Made by a program: the position numbers and the translations under genes
In this document: piece after piece, positions 39,201 through 47,129 of the stretch
Layout: each line of letters opens with the position of its first letter
Position numbering within the stretch: position 1 is the stretch's first letter
Notes under the pieces: model-generated
Database searches by the model: none
Seen by the model: only the letters and a program-made list of their open reading frames with translations
What the model was told of the DNA's origin: nothing
NCBI GenBank assembly: GCA_028284765.1
Contig: JANQRA010000014.1
Span: 97,574-161,573 of the forward strand
Direction of reading: 5' to 3'
DNA length: 64,000 nt
DNA from: Acidimicrobiia bacterium
GTDB lineage: Bacteria > Actinomycetota > Acidimicrobiia > Spongiisociales > ZC4RG35

Positions 39201-40698
39201 GCTCCTCCGCCGTATACCCAAACACCCGCCCTAACGCAGCCCCATCGAATCGTTGGTCGCGCTCTCCATCGAAAGAAGCGCTGATCTGCAGCGTCTCCGT
39301 GCTGACCCATTCTTCGTATGGCATCAGCTCGGCCAACTCTCGTTTCACCTGCTCTGAGTGCTTGATGTCGCCAGTGCGCGAGTCGAATACGAGAATCTCG
39401 CCAGGAGCGAGCTGACCAGTGTCGATGGCGCGCACCTCTTCCTCGGGACAAACACCGGCCTCGGATGCGACGACGACAATGTCGGGGCTGACGGTCCACC
39501 GAGCGGGACGAAGACCATTGCGATCCATTCCGGCAAGCAAGGAGTGCCCGTCTGAGACCGCGATTGCCGCTGGCCCGTCCCACGGCTCGGTGAGAAACGC
39601 GTGGTACTGGTAGAACGACACCAGCTCACGAGGCAGGTCGCTCACGTTCTCCCATGCAGCTGGGATCAGCATCTCTTTGACATGAGGGAGTGAGCGGCCG
39701 GACATCATCAGCAGCTCGAACGCATTGTCGAGGCTGGCTGAATCCGACAGGTCGGGCTGCAAGAAGGGCGAGAGATCGGCGAGACGGTCGCCCCATGGAC
39801 CCTCCGTGGCCGCGTTCTCGCGGGCACGCATCCACGATCTGTTTGCCTGAATCGTGTTTATCTCGCCGTTGTGGGCCAATGCCCTGAACGGCTGGGCGTT
39901 CTCCCATGACGGAAACGTGTTGGTTGAGAACCGCTGATGGAAGATCGCAAAGGATGTCTCGAAATCGGGGTCTCTGAGATCCCAGTAGAAGTCGGCGATG
40001 CGCTCGGCGGTAAACAGCCCCTTGTAGACAACCGTTCTGCCCGAGGCTGACGACACCGAGAAGCCGGGGTTGGCGTCGCGCTCCATCCGCTTTCGAGCCA
40101 GGAAAAGACGCCGCTCAAACTCCTCATCGTCGAGATCCCCGGTGACCACAGCCTGTTCGATCAGCGGGGCAACAGCGCGTGCGTGATCGCCCAGGACATC
40201 CGGATCTATGGGGACCGCTCGCCAATAGAGGACGTTGAGGCCTTCCGCCTCCAATGAGTCGGTGACGATCGACCGTGATGCGGCCGCGTCCAAGGGAGGA
40301 AGAAAGCACATCACGATTGCCAGGTTCTCTGGATCCACCGTCAGCCCATGTGCTGCAAGCTCGCGATCGATCATCCGGTAAGGGATCTGCGTGAGGAGCC
40401 CAGCACCGTCGCCTGTGCCGTCCGCCGCTTTGGCCCCGCGGTGATCGAGCCTTTGCAGACACTCGACCGCCAGGCGTGTCAGGCGATAGCTGGGTCTGCC
40501 GTCACGGGCTGCGATGAACCCAACACCGCAGGCGTCGTGTTCGAATCTCGGATCGTGGAAGTCGAGAACCTCAGCTCCCCTGATTGGGAAGCAATCGATG
40601 TTACGACCAGGCCCTACATGAGCACAAAGCGCGCGCTCAGCTCGATTGGAGGACTCTCCAGATCTTCTCTGGTGTGACGGGGATCTGAATGTCGGCAC
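36217..40698 (-). CDS. gltB: Glutamate synthase large subunit
   Basis: The large subunit of NADPH- or ferredoxin-dependent GOGAT forms two glutamates from glutamine and 2-oxoglutarate. The amidotransferase nucleophile Cys is in HDACGVGFIA. FMN-domain motifs follow, with the 3Fe-4S cysteines in GCKMVRKCHLNTCPTG, and a glycine-rich GXGXG C-terminal helix ends the protein. From the Cys to the stop is about 1435 residues, normal for the family. No ATG, GTG or TTG occurs in frame between the neighbouring gene's end and the Cys; the GTG given is inside that gene. A GTT at 40569 sits five bases after GGGGAG. gltD is not in the window. Confidence 0.93.
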   Translation of the reverse strand: MPTFRSPSHQRRSGESSNRAERALCAHVGPGRNIDCFPIRGAEVLDFHDPRFEHDACGVGFIAARDGRPSYRLTRLAVECLQRLDHRGAKAADGTGDGAGLLTQIPYRMIDRELAAHGLTVDPENLAIVMCFLPPLDAAASRSIVTDSLEAEGLNVLYWRAVPIDPDVLGDHARAVAPLIEQAVVTGDLDDEEFERRLFLARKRMERDANPGFSVSSASGRTVVYKGLFTAERIADFYWDLRDPDFETSFAIFHQRFSTNTFPSWENAQPFRALAHNGEINTIQANRSWMRARENAATEGPWGDRLADLSPFLQPDLSDSASLDNAFELLMMSGRSLPHVKEMLIPAAWENVSDLPRELVSFYQYHAFLTEPWDGPAAIAVSDGHSLLAGMDRNGLRPARWTVSPDIVVVASEAGVCPEEEVRAIDTGQLAPGEILVFDSRTGDIKHSEQVKRELAELMPYEEWVSTETLQISASFDGERDQRFDGAALGRVFGYTAEERRMVLAPMAEGETPMGSMGDDTGLAVLADRPRRLTRFFHEMFAQVTNPSMDPIRERLMMSLRIQLGRRGPLLEETPSQAHLIELSSPVISDAELESILRTGDNRFFAHWLAATWPKDRGPNGMLERLDEICDDAEQSVRLGASILVISDRETTDEDVPIPILLAVGAIHHRLIDAGLRGDVSLVAVSGEPRDAHDVACLIGFGASAVNPYLAIDQVVELVDLGEVNADALVAQENYRQGLEEGLMKIMSKMGVCTLASYRGSELFEAIGLSEAVCRRAFRSAPRRLRGVGFEEIANQALARHEAYEAESRTAGGFYNHRRGEEHHITSPKAVLDLQKSVRPSTSGSWDNYLETVNDREPALVRDLLTFVGRDSIPIDEVEPTTRIMRRWVTAAMSLGALSKEAHETLAEAMNLLGGLSNSGEGGEDSARFGTARNSGIKQVASGRFGVTPGYLASAEELQIKIAQGSKPGEGGQLPGHKVTAEIARLRHTEEGVTLISPPPHHDIYSIEDLAQLIFDLKAFNPRARVSVKLVSEPGVGTIAVGVAKAGADVITVSGSEGGTGASPLISIKHAGSPWELGLAEAHQALVAKGLRSGVILETDGGLRTGRDVVMAAMLGAERFGFGTLPLLAMGCKMVRKCHLNTCPTGIATQDPELREKYKGTVEEVVALFEHLAEDVRGHLADLGVRSLDEIVGRADLMRPVDRTQPLAQDLAALLIKAHDQKRHEGYEPVPVSNLARRIVADCSSAIESGTKTDRSYPIQNIDRSIGAHLSGEIAARHGDEGLAPDTISIRLTGIAGQSFAAWLSPGVKLSLEGVANDYVGKGMGGGVASISPDPRMSGPHAAGNAVLYGATGGSLFVAGRVGQRFAVRNSGARAVVEGCSDHGCEYMTGGEVAVLGPTGRNFAAGMTGGIAFVWDPNVTFKGNLAATAPSLRRPDQQDLTAIRGLLDDHISMTNSSLAKQVLDSDLNSFWVLDPGPEKRVAVTVATATTDSD

Positions 40699-42922
40699 CA
40701 CCGAGGGCATCTGACACCGCATTGAGCACAGCCGGTGTGGAGCCGATTGCGCCGGCTTCGCCGATTCCTTTTGCGCCCAAAGGGTTCGTTGGCGTGGTGG
40801 TGACAGTGCCATCGAGACCGAAGAGCGGCAACGACGCAGCGGTCGGAATCAGGTAATCCATGAACGAGCTCGTGAGGAGGTTGCCGTCTTCGTCGTACTT
40901 GACTTCTTCCCACATCGCCTGACCCACACCCTGAGCGAGGCCACCGTGCCTCTGGCCGTCGGCCAACATCGGGTTGATGATGTTGCCGGCGTCGTCAACC
41001 GCCCACATGCGATCGAGCCTCGGGGCTCCCGAGGCGGGATCAATCTCGACGACCGCCAAGTGCATGCCAAACGGGTAATTCAATCCGCCTGACTTCAGAT
41101 GGATCTCTTCGTCGAGGCCCGGCGTGTCTCCTTCAGGGACGTTGCCTCTCAGTGCCGCTGTGATGATCTCGCGCCAGGTCACCGACACGTCGGTGCCGGC
41201 CACGGTGGCAGTGCCATCTGATAGCTCAATATCGGCCGCAGAAGCCTCGAGCAGGTGACCAGCAATCCTCTTGGCTTTGGCAGCCACCTTCTCTGCGGCC
41301 GCGTGGCTCGCCGAGCCACCTTGAGCGATGGATCGAGACCCGGAGGTTCCAAACCCGTAGGGAGATGTCGAGCTGTCTCCTTGCTCGATCTTCACCTGAT
41401 CAACATCGAGACCCAGGACCCCGGCCACCAGCTGAGCGTATGAGGTCCTATGACCCTGACCCTGGTCGAGGGTCTCCACGAAACAGGTCACCGATCCATC
41501 TGGATGTACCTGGATTCGGGCTGCTCCCCAGCTCTCAAAACCACAGACCTCAACGTAGGCGGCCAGACCGATACCGAGGATGCGCCCTTCTTCACGAGCT
41601 GACTCCTGTTCGCGACGAAGACCTTCGTAGTCAGCTACCTCCAGAAGCTTGTCGAGAGCAGGTTCGTAATCACCCGTGTCGTAGACATAGCCGCCCATTT
41701 CCTTGCCACCGGACGATGGATACGGGAACTGCTCGGGTGAGATGAAGTTTCTCTTTCGAACCTCCGCCGGATCGAGTCCTGCGGCGTGGGCGACGGCGTC
41801 GACGACTCGCTCGATCGTGAGGGTGGCTTCAGGGCGGCCGGCACCGCGGTAAATGCCGCGCGGAGCACGGTTGGTCCAGACACCTCGCATCCTCCAGCCG
41901 TACACCGGAATGTCGTAGTTGCCGGTTCCCATTCGCGGGGTGACCGTGCCGTTGGAGAGATAGCGATGCCTGCACCCAACATCCACGAGAAGGTCGATCC
42001 ACAGGGCCTTGATCTTGCCGTCGGCGTCGGCGACCACCGAATAGTCATGGGTCTGGGCTCGGCCATGCCCGATGGTCAGCATGTGCTCTCGCCTCGATTC
42101 AGCCCATTTCACAGGGCGTCCCGTGTCACGTGCAGCGAGGATCGCCAGATAGTCCTCCTCGCCCAAATCGAACTTGCATCCGAATCCTCCTCCAACGAAT
42201 GGAGTGATGACACGCACTGCGGTCAGCGGAAGGTCGAAGTCGGAAGCCAGCTGACGCTGCATCAGCTGAGGAGCCTGGCTCGAGAGGTGAACGACCAATC
42301 CATCTTCTTTCCACTCCGCGAGGATCGCCCGGTTCTCCATAGGAGCGGGAGAGACTCTTGGGTGCTCCACGGTCCCGGAGAGCAAAATGTCGCCGGTCAC
42401 AGCTTCGAAGGCCGCTCGATCTCCTTTGGAACTGTCGTATGCGACGTTGGACTCTGACGACAGGCCTTCGTGAATCGGTGGAGCCTCCAACGCCTGCCGT
42501 GGGTCACCAACGATGTCCAACGGGTCGTAGTCGACGAACACCAGGTCGGCCGCGTCCTTGGCGGCTTGCGGGCTATCAGCGATGACGGCGACCACAGGGT
42601 CGCCCGGCATTATCGCCTTGCCCTGGACCAGAGGGAACCGGCGTGGGATGTTGCGCTCGGGCCTCGGCCTGGGGGCCATCACGACGTCGGCCACATCATC
42701 GGGTGTGTAGACCGCCCAGACGCCGGGACATGTCCGGGCAGCTTCCACGTCGACCTCCGTGATCATCGCGTGGGCGAAGGGCGAACGAACGAGAGCTAGG
42801 TAGAGAGTCCCGGCCGGAGTGATGTCATCGACATAAGTCCCGGTCCCGGTGACCAGGGCGGGGTCTTCGCGCCGTTGCACAGGCGCGCCAATGAAGCTTG
42901 GAATAGCGGTTTCAGAAGTCAC
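40637..42922 (-). CDS. Molybdenum hydroxylase large subunit, form II CoxL-like
   Basis: A 761-residue member of the xanthine dehydrogenase/aldehyde oxidase/CO dehydrogenase family. The active-site loop reads GIYRGAGRPE, matching the AYRGAGR of form II proteins and not the AYXCSFR of true CO dehydrogenase. Molybdopterin-contact segments are GGGFGCKFDLGEEDYLA and ETLDQGQGHRTSYAQ; the general base glutamate is in KGIGEAGAIGS. The substrate is unknown, with purines or aldehydes more likely than CO. Subunits for FAD and 2Fe-2S are absent nearby. It starts at GTG, with no clear ribosome-binding site, and a TAGTTA hexamer upstream. Confidence 0.9.
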   Translation of the reverse strand: MTSETAIPSFIGAPVQRREDPALVTGTGTYVDDITPAGTLYLALVRSPFAHAMITEVDVEAARTCPGVWAVYTPDDVADVVMAPRPRPERNIPRRFPLVQGKAIMPGDPVVAVIADSPQAAKDAADLVFVDYDPLDIVGDPRQALEAPPIHEGLSSESNVAYDSSKGDRAAFEAVTGDILLSGTVEHPRVSPAPMENRAILAEWKEDGLVVHLSSQAPQLMQRQLASDFDLPLTAVRVITPFVGGGFGCKFDLGEEDYLAILAARDTGRPVKWAESRREHMLTIGHGRAQTHDYSVVADADGKIKALWIDLLVDVGCRHRYLSNGTVTPRMGTGNYDIPVYGWRMRGVWTNRAPRGIYRGAGRPEATLTIERVVDAVAHAAGLDPAEVRKRNFISPEQFPYPSSGGKEMGGYVYDTGDYEPALDKLLEVADYEGLRREQESAREEGRILGIGLAAYVEVCGFESWGAARIQVHPDGSVTCFVETLDQGQGHRTSYAQLVAGVLGLDVDQVKIEQGDSSTSPYGFGTSGSRSIAQGGSASHAAAEKVAAKAKRIAGHLLEASAADIELSDGTATVAGTDVSVTWREIITAALRGNVPEGDTPGLDEEIHLKSGGLNYPFGMHLAVVEIDPASGAPRLDRMWAVDDAGNIINPMLADGQRHGGLAQGVGQAMWEEVKYDEDGNLLTSSFMDYLIPTAASLPLFGLDGTVTTTPTNPLGAKGIGEAGAIGSTPAVLNAVSDALGGADIQIPVTPEKIWRVLQSS

Positions 42923-42954
42923 CAGCGCAGATTAACTAGCGCAGGCGTCTGCAA

Positions 42955-43320
42955 TCACTCCAGGAGTGACAGAACGGTGGAGCGAAAATCGTTCGGCTGG
43001 AACGGCTTGGTCACGAAGGCATCTGCTCCGCCTTCGTTGGCTCGGCGACGTGACTCCTCCTCAGCATGAGCAGTCAAAACGACCACCGGAATCGACTCGG
43101 TTGAATTGTCATTCCGAATTCGATCCAGGACTTCCCACCCATCCATTCCAGGGAGACCGATATCGAGAACCACGAGGTCAGGCACTTCAGAACTGACTGC
43201 CGATAGGCCAGATTTGCCGTCATCTCGGGTGATGATCTCGAGATCTGCGGCACGCAGACAAACTTCGATCAGACGCCTGATAACGGCGCTGTCTTCGACG
43301 ATCAGAATTCGTGAGCCCAT
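42955..43320 (-). CDS. Single-domain response regulator (receiver only)
   Basis: A 121-residue CheY-like receiver. Acidic pocket residues are E9/D10 (IVED), phosphoacceptor D53 (VVLDIGLPGMDG), the switch threonine in VVLTAH and lysine in FVTKPF. There is no output domain, so it acts by protein contact or in a phosphorelay. No histidine kinase is adjacent. It is between the CoxL-like gene and the CoxE/CoxD-like pair, all on one strand with short gaps, but a functional link is inference only. Confidence 0.9.
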   Translation of the reverse strand: MGSRILIVEDSAVIRRLIEVCLRAADLEIITRDDGKSGLSAVSSEVPDLVVLDIGLPGMDGWEVLDRIRNDNSTESIPVVVLTAHAEEESRRRANEGGADAFVTKPFQPNDFRSTVLSLLE

Positions 43321-43362
43321 TGGTTACCTCATATCGCCCGTTGGAAAGGCATGAGGGATATC

Positions 43363-43376
43363 GGCACTGAAGTGCC
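43363..43376 (-). terminator. Small hairpin after the CoxE-like gene
   Basis: GGCACT-GA-AGTGCC forms a six-base stem 7 bases past the gene's stop on the minus strand. A weak candidate without a T tract. Confidence 0.3.
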
Positions 43377-43382
43377 ATTGGT

Positions 43383-44813
43383 TTAGCGGTTCTGTACTGG
43401 GTTTCCTGTGGGCAGAGTCAACGTTTCGACAAAGTCTTCCAGCTGTCTGAGCGTGCGAACTTCGTGGACTGACGTGCAGTGCCTTCCGTAACTAGACATT
43501 GCCGAATCGCCTGTGTCCCAGTAGGCCTTTGGTTCCGGGTTGAGCCAAACCACAGCGCGCGACTTCTTGGCGACTTCGCCCAGGACCAGGTCTCGGGGAG
43601 GTCGATAGTTGTTGCGAGCGTCACCTGTGACGATGACTGTTGTCCTCGGCGTCAGTTGAGATCCGTATCGGGAGTAGAAGGTCTCGATGGAATTCCCGTA
43701 GTCGGAGTGCCCATCCAGCCAGACAACTTCTGCCTCAGTCGTAATCCGCGAGACGGCCGAGCCGAAGTCGATACCGGGACCAAAGAAGTTCGATACCTCA
43801 TCGATCGTGTCGACAAATGCAAAGGTCCTCAGCTTCGAGAAGTGTGTGGACATCGCGTGTGTGAATTGAAGGGTGAACCGAGAGAAGGTCGCCATCGACC
43901 CGGATATGTCACAAAGCAGCCATACCTCGGGGCGGTGCGGGCGCGGATGCCGGAACTGAGGGTCCGCAGGCACACCGCCAGTGGCCAACGAACGTCTCAC
44001 GGTGCGCCGGAAGTCGAGACGTCCGGTTCTCCGCTTTCGCCTACGCGCAAGGCGAGCGGCAAGTTTGCGGGTTAATGGCCCGATGGCAGCCTCCATCTCG
44101 GCCAGATCGTTGCTGGTCGCATGCATCAGATCGATGTCCTCAATCAATGGACGGCGGAGAGTCTTGGCCACTGCCTCTCGCCCGCGGTCGGCAACAAGTC
44201 TCCGTCGGATCTCGTCCTGGATTTCTTCCCGGAGGCGCTCGATGAGTCCCTCAACCTCTTCGGTCAGCAGACGCCGTTCAAACTCGGACAAGTCCTCGTC
44301 GCCAGTGAGAGCCTCCAGCAGATCAGCCTGCAACTGGGCGAGGTCGAGCCTCCGCATGGTGCGATACAGGTAGTAGGTCCCGCCAACAGGCCGACCTGGC
44401 TCCATACCTGCCAACTGGTCCACAGCGTCACGGACACCTCTGCGAAGCGCCTCACTGTCTAGATTCGACAGCGCCTCGAGGAGGGCGTCGAACAGATCCT
44501 GACGGTCGATCTCCGGGTCTCCGGAGCCCCCCTGGCCTCCCCCACTCTCCTCGGATTGCGAGTCTTGATCGACCGGCTCATCGTCCTGTGTTGGAAGCGG
44601 GAGTGTCGAGAAGTAGATATCGAAAGCCGTGTCGAAGGCGCGCTCGTGCCGAAGGTTCTTCACCAGAGTGGCGCGCAGAGTCTCTCGAAGGGCTACCCGA
44701 CTTCCGAGGTCGATCGCTTCGACTGCCTTCATGCCGTCAATTGCTTCGACCATCGACACCGGCACTCCGGCTGAGCGCAACTCGTCTATGAACCCGGTGA
44801 TGACCGGAAGCAC
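43383..44813 (-). CDS. CoxE-like VWA domain protein
   Basis: A 476-residue protein with a VWA domain in the C-terminal half. The MIDAS motif DISGSMATFS is near residue 301 and a threonine/aspartate pair occurs in VIVTGDARNN. A charged helical region and an acidic linker precede it (DDEPVDQDSQSEESGG). CoxE works with the AAA+ protein CoxD in building the copper-sulphur-molybdenum site of CO dehydrogenase; related pairs serve other enzymes. It starts with GTG one base after the CoxD-like stop. With a form II CoxL in the same run it may mature that enzyme, which is inference. Confidence 0.88.
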   Translation of the reverse strand: MLPVITGFIDELRSAGVPVSMVEAIDGMKAVEAIDLGSRVALRETLRATLVKNLRHERAFDTAFDIYFSTLPLPTQDDEPVDQDSQSEESGGGQGGSGDPEIDRQDLFDALLEALSNLDSEALRRGVRDAVDQLAGMEPGRPVGGTYYLYRTMRRLDLAQLQADLLEALTGDEDLSEFERRLLTEEVEGLIERLREEIQDEIRRRLVADRGREAVAKTLRRPLIEDIDLMHATSNDLAEMEAAIGPLTRKLAARLARRRKRRTGRLDFRRTVRRSLATGGVPADPQFRHPRPHRPEVWLLCDISGSMATFSRFTLQFTHAMSTHFSKLRTFAFVDTIDEVSNFFGPGIDFGSAVSRITTEAEVVWLDGHSDYGNSIETFYSRYGSQLTPRTTVIVTGDARNNYRPPRDLVLGEVAKKSRAVVWLNPEPKAYWDTGDSAMSSYGRHCTSVHEVRTLRQLEDFVETLTLPTGNPVQNR

Positions 44814-44814
44814 T

Positions 44815-45693
44815 TCAGCCCTGCGGTGACGAGGTCAGCTCTTTGGCAGCTCGCTCGATGTCGGCTTGGTACTTGAGCAGGACGTGCAGCGTGTCGCCGA
44901 GCACGGCCTCATCGACTTCGTCCACAGATAGCGCCAGAAGAGTCCTTGCCCAGTCAATTGTCTCCGAGACCGAGGGGGCCTTCTTCAGGTCGAGGCTGCG
45001 AATGGAACGAGCGACCTTGGCCACCTGCGAAGCCAGGTGCTCTGACAGGTCAGGTACGCGTGCAGTGAGGATCGCCTGCTCACGGTCGGCGTCGGGATAG
45101 TCGATGTGAAGGAAGAGACACCGCCGTTTGAGTGCTTCGCTCAGTTCCCGGGTGTTGTTGGAGGTCAAGAACACCAAGGGATGAGTGTTGGCTTCCATGG
45201 TGCCCAACTCTGGAATCGACACCTGAAAGTCTGAGAGGATCTCCAATAGCAGGGCTTCGGTCTCCACTTCAACCCGGTCTACCTCGTCGATGAGCAGCAC
45301 CACCGGCTCTGAGGATCGGATGGCCTCGAGAAGGGGGCGCTCGAGCAGGAACTCCTCCGAGAAGATGTCGTGGCTGATTGCATCCCAGTCGTGGTCCACG
45401 TCTGCCTGGATTCTCAGCAGCTGCTTCTTGTAGTTCCATTCGTAGAGGGCTTTGGCCTCATCCAGCCCTTCGTAGCACTGGAGCCGCACAAGGGGCCTGC
45501 CGGTGAGGCCAGCGACCGACTTTGCCAACTCGGTTTTGCCAACTCCTGCAGGCCCTTCGACCAACACCGGCTTTCCGAGACGTTCAGCGAGGAACACAAC
45601 CTGAGCGATGCGCTCATCAGCGAGGTAGTCGACTGAGGCGAGCCCTTCGGTCACCGACGATGGGCTTGCGAAATGCGATTCTTCGAGAGTCAC
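44815..45693 (-). CDS. MoxR/CoxD-type AAA+ ATPase
   Basis: A 292-residue chaperone ATPase. Walker A GPAGVGKT at 47-54, Walker B VVLLIDEVDRVE, the sensor segment LVFLTSNNTRELSEALKRRC (split as LVFLTSNNTREL and SEALKRRC) with an arginine finger. MoxR proteins pair with VWA proteins, and the downstream gene is exactly that. ATP-driven remodelling would insert or activate a metal cofactor. It is the first gene of the likely transcription unit and diverges from trkA. Confidence 0.92.
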   Translation of the reverse strand: MTLEESHFASPSSVTEGLASVDYLADERIAQVVFLAERLGKPVLVEGPAGVGKTELAKSVAGLTGRPLVRLQCYEGLDEAKALYEWNYKKQLLRIQADVDHDWDAISHDIFSEEFLLERPLLEAIRSSEPVVLLIDEVDRVEVETEALLLEILSDFQVSIPELGTMEANTHPLVFLTSNNTRELSEALKRRCLFLHIDYPDADREQAILTARVPDLSEHLASQVAKVARSIRSLDLKKAPSVSETIDWARTLLALSVDEVDEAVLGDTLHVLLKYQADIERAAKELTSSPQG

Positions 45694-45797
45694 CCAAGCA
45701 TTCTATGGCCGAGCGCTCACGACGCCTAAGCAACGTGAGAACCGAGCGAAACGGGGTTAGCCTGAAGCTTCTTGTGCCATACGCAAACGGGTCCTAA

Positions 45798-47129
45798 ATG
45801 CACATAATCATCGTGGGTGCGGGAGCGGTCGGTTCCTACCTAGCTGAGCGATTGTCGACCGGCGGTCTGGATGTCGTTGTTATCGAAGATGCAGAGACCC
45901 AGGCGGCGGAACTACAAGAGTCCATCGATGCCCTGGTCCTGCAAGGCAACGGTGCCAGCGTCCATATGCTCGAACAGGCCCGCGCCCAGGACGCAGATCT
46001 CCTAATCGCAGTCACCAGCTCAGACGGCGCCAACATCCTCGCCTGTCACACGGCAACGCAACTCGGCGCCAAGATGACGATTGCACGCATCGAAGACGGG
46101 GAGCTTCGGGAAGGAGCTGACCGGCTCGGAGTCGACTTGATCATCGATCCCTCGGCAAGCGCTGCAGAGGAGCTGATGGGGATCGTCGGCCTCGGCGGCG
46201 CCAGCGAGTTGATCCAGTTTGCCGATGGGCAGCTAGTGATGGTCGGCGGAATGGTCGCTCCCGGGTCACCAATAACCGGCGGGCCGTTGCGGCAGCTCCG
46301 ACTTCGACAGGCGGAGTGGGGCTGGGTAGTAGCGGCGCTCGTCCGCGACGGCCGCACGATCGTTGCTCATGGCGACACCGTCGTCAGGCCAGGCGACCAC
46401 GCATTGCTGATGACTACGTCCGATCACGTCGACGACTCCACACGACTGCTCGGAGTTAAACGGCGCAACCTCGATCGGGCTGTGATCGTGGGCGGGACAA
46501 GACTCGCCGAAATCACGGCCGACGTGATGCTGGAGAGCGGGATGTCTGTCGTGATCGTCGACGAGTCAGATGACCGTTGTGCACATCTGGCTGACCGACA
46601 TCCCGGTGCGCTTGTCATTTGCGGCGACCCAACGGATCCTGACGTGCTTGGGGATCTCGACCTTGGCCCCAAGGACGTAGTGATGGGACTCACCGGATGG
46701 GACGAAGTGAACCTCCTGGCGTGCCTGGTTGGCAAAGCCAGCGGGGCCGGATTCGTGATCTCACGATTCAACCGAATCTCCTACGTCGGACTTCTAGCTG
46801 GTGTGGGTATCGATGCTGCTGTCTCGGCACGACTCATTGCCGCTTCGGCAATCCTTCGATTCGTTAGGCAGGGCGAAGTCGAGCAGGTCGCAACGTTCTC
46901 GGACACCGATGCAGAAGCAATCGAGATCGAAGTGCAAGACGGTTCGCCGGCAGTGGACAAGAGTCTCCTCGAACTGGATCTGCCCGTGGGCGTGATCATC
47001 GGCGGGATCTCCCGCAACGGAACCACCTTCGTTCCCGATGGGTCGACCGTGGTACGGCCCGGGGATCACATCATCTTCTTTGCGGTGCCGCGCGATATCG
47101 CCAAGTCCTCGGCGATCTTCACCGCATGA
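45798..47129 (+). CDS. trkA: Trk potassium uptake regulatory protein
   Basis: A 443-residue cytosolic ring protein with two RCK units. Each has a Rossmann nucleotide site (IIIVGAGAVGSYLAERL at 3-19 with acidic end VIED, and AVIVGGTRLAEITADV with VIVDES) followed by a C-terminal ligand subdomain ending in a PGDHALL or PGDHIIFF strand. It gates TrkH in response to NAD(H) or ATP. It overlaps trkH by four bases (ATGA). No strong ribosome-binding site precedes ATG. It is divergent from the AAA+ gene. Confidence 0.96.
   Translation: MHIIIVGAGAVGSYLAERLSTGGLDVVVIEDAETQAAELQESIDALVLQGNGASVHMLEQARAQDADLLIAVTSSDGANILACHTATQLGAKMTIARIEDGELREGADRLGVDLIIDPSASAAEELMGIVGLGGASELIQFADGQLVMVGGMVAPGSPITGGPLRQLRLRQAEWGWVVAALVRDGRTIVAHGDTVVRPGDHALLMTTSDHVDDSTRLLGVKRRNLDRAVIVGGTRLAEITADVMLESGMSVVIVDESDDRCAHLADRHPGALVICGDPTDPDVLGDLDLGPKDVVMGLTGWDEVNLLACLVGKASGAGFVISRFNRISYVGLLAGVGIDAAVSARLIAASAILRFVRQGEVEQVATFSDTDAEAIEIEVQDGSPAVDKSLLELDLPVGVIIGGISRNGTTFVPDGSTVVRPGDHIIFFAVPRDIAKSSAIFTA

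Noticed and set aside
40637..42922. True (form I) carbon monoxide dehydrogenase
   Set aside because: The active-site loop reads YRGAGR, not the AYXCSFR signature needed for CO oxidation by form I enzymes.
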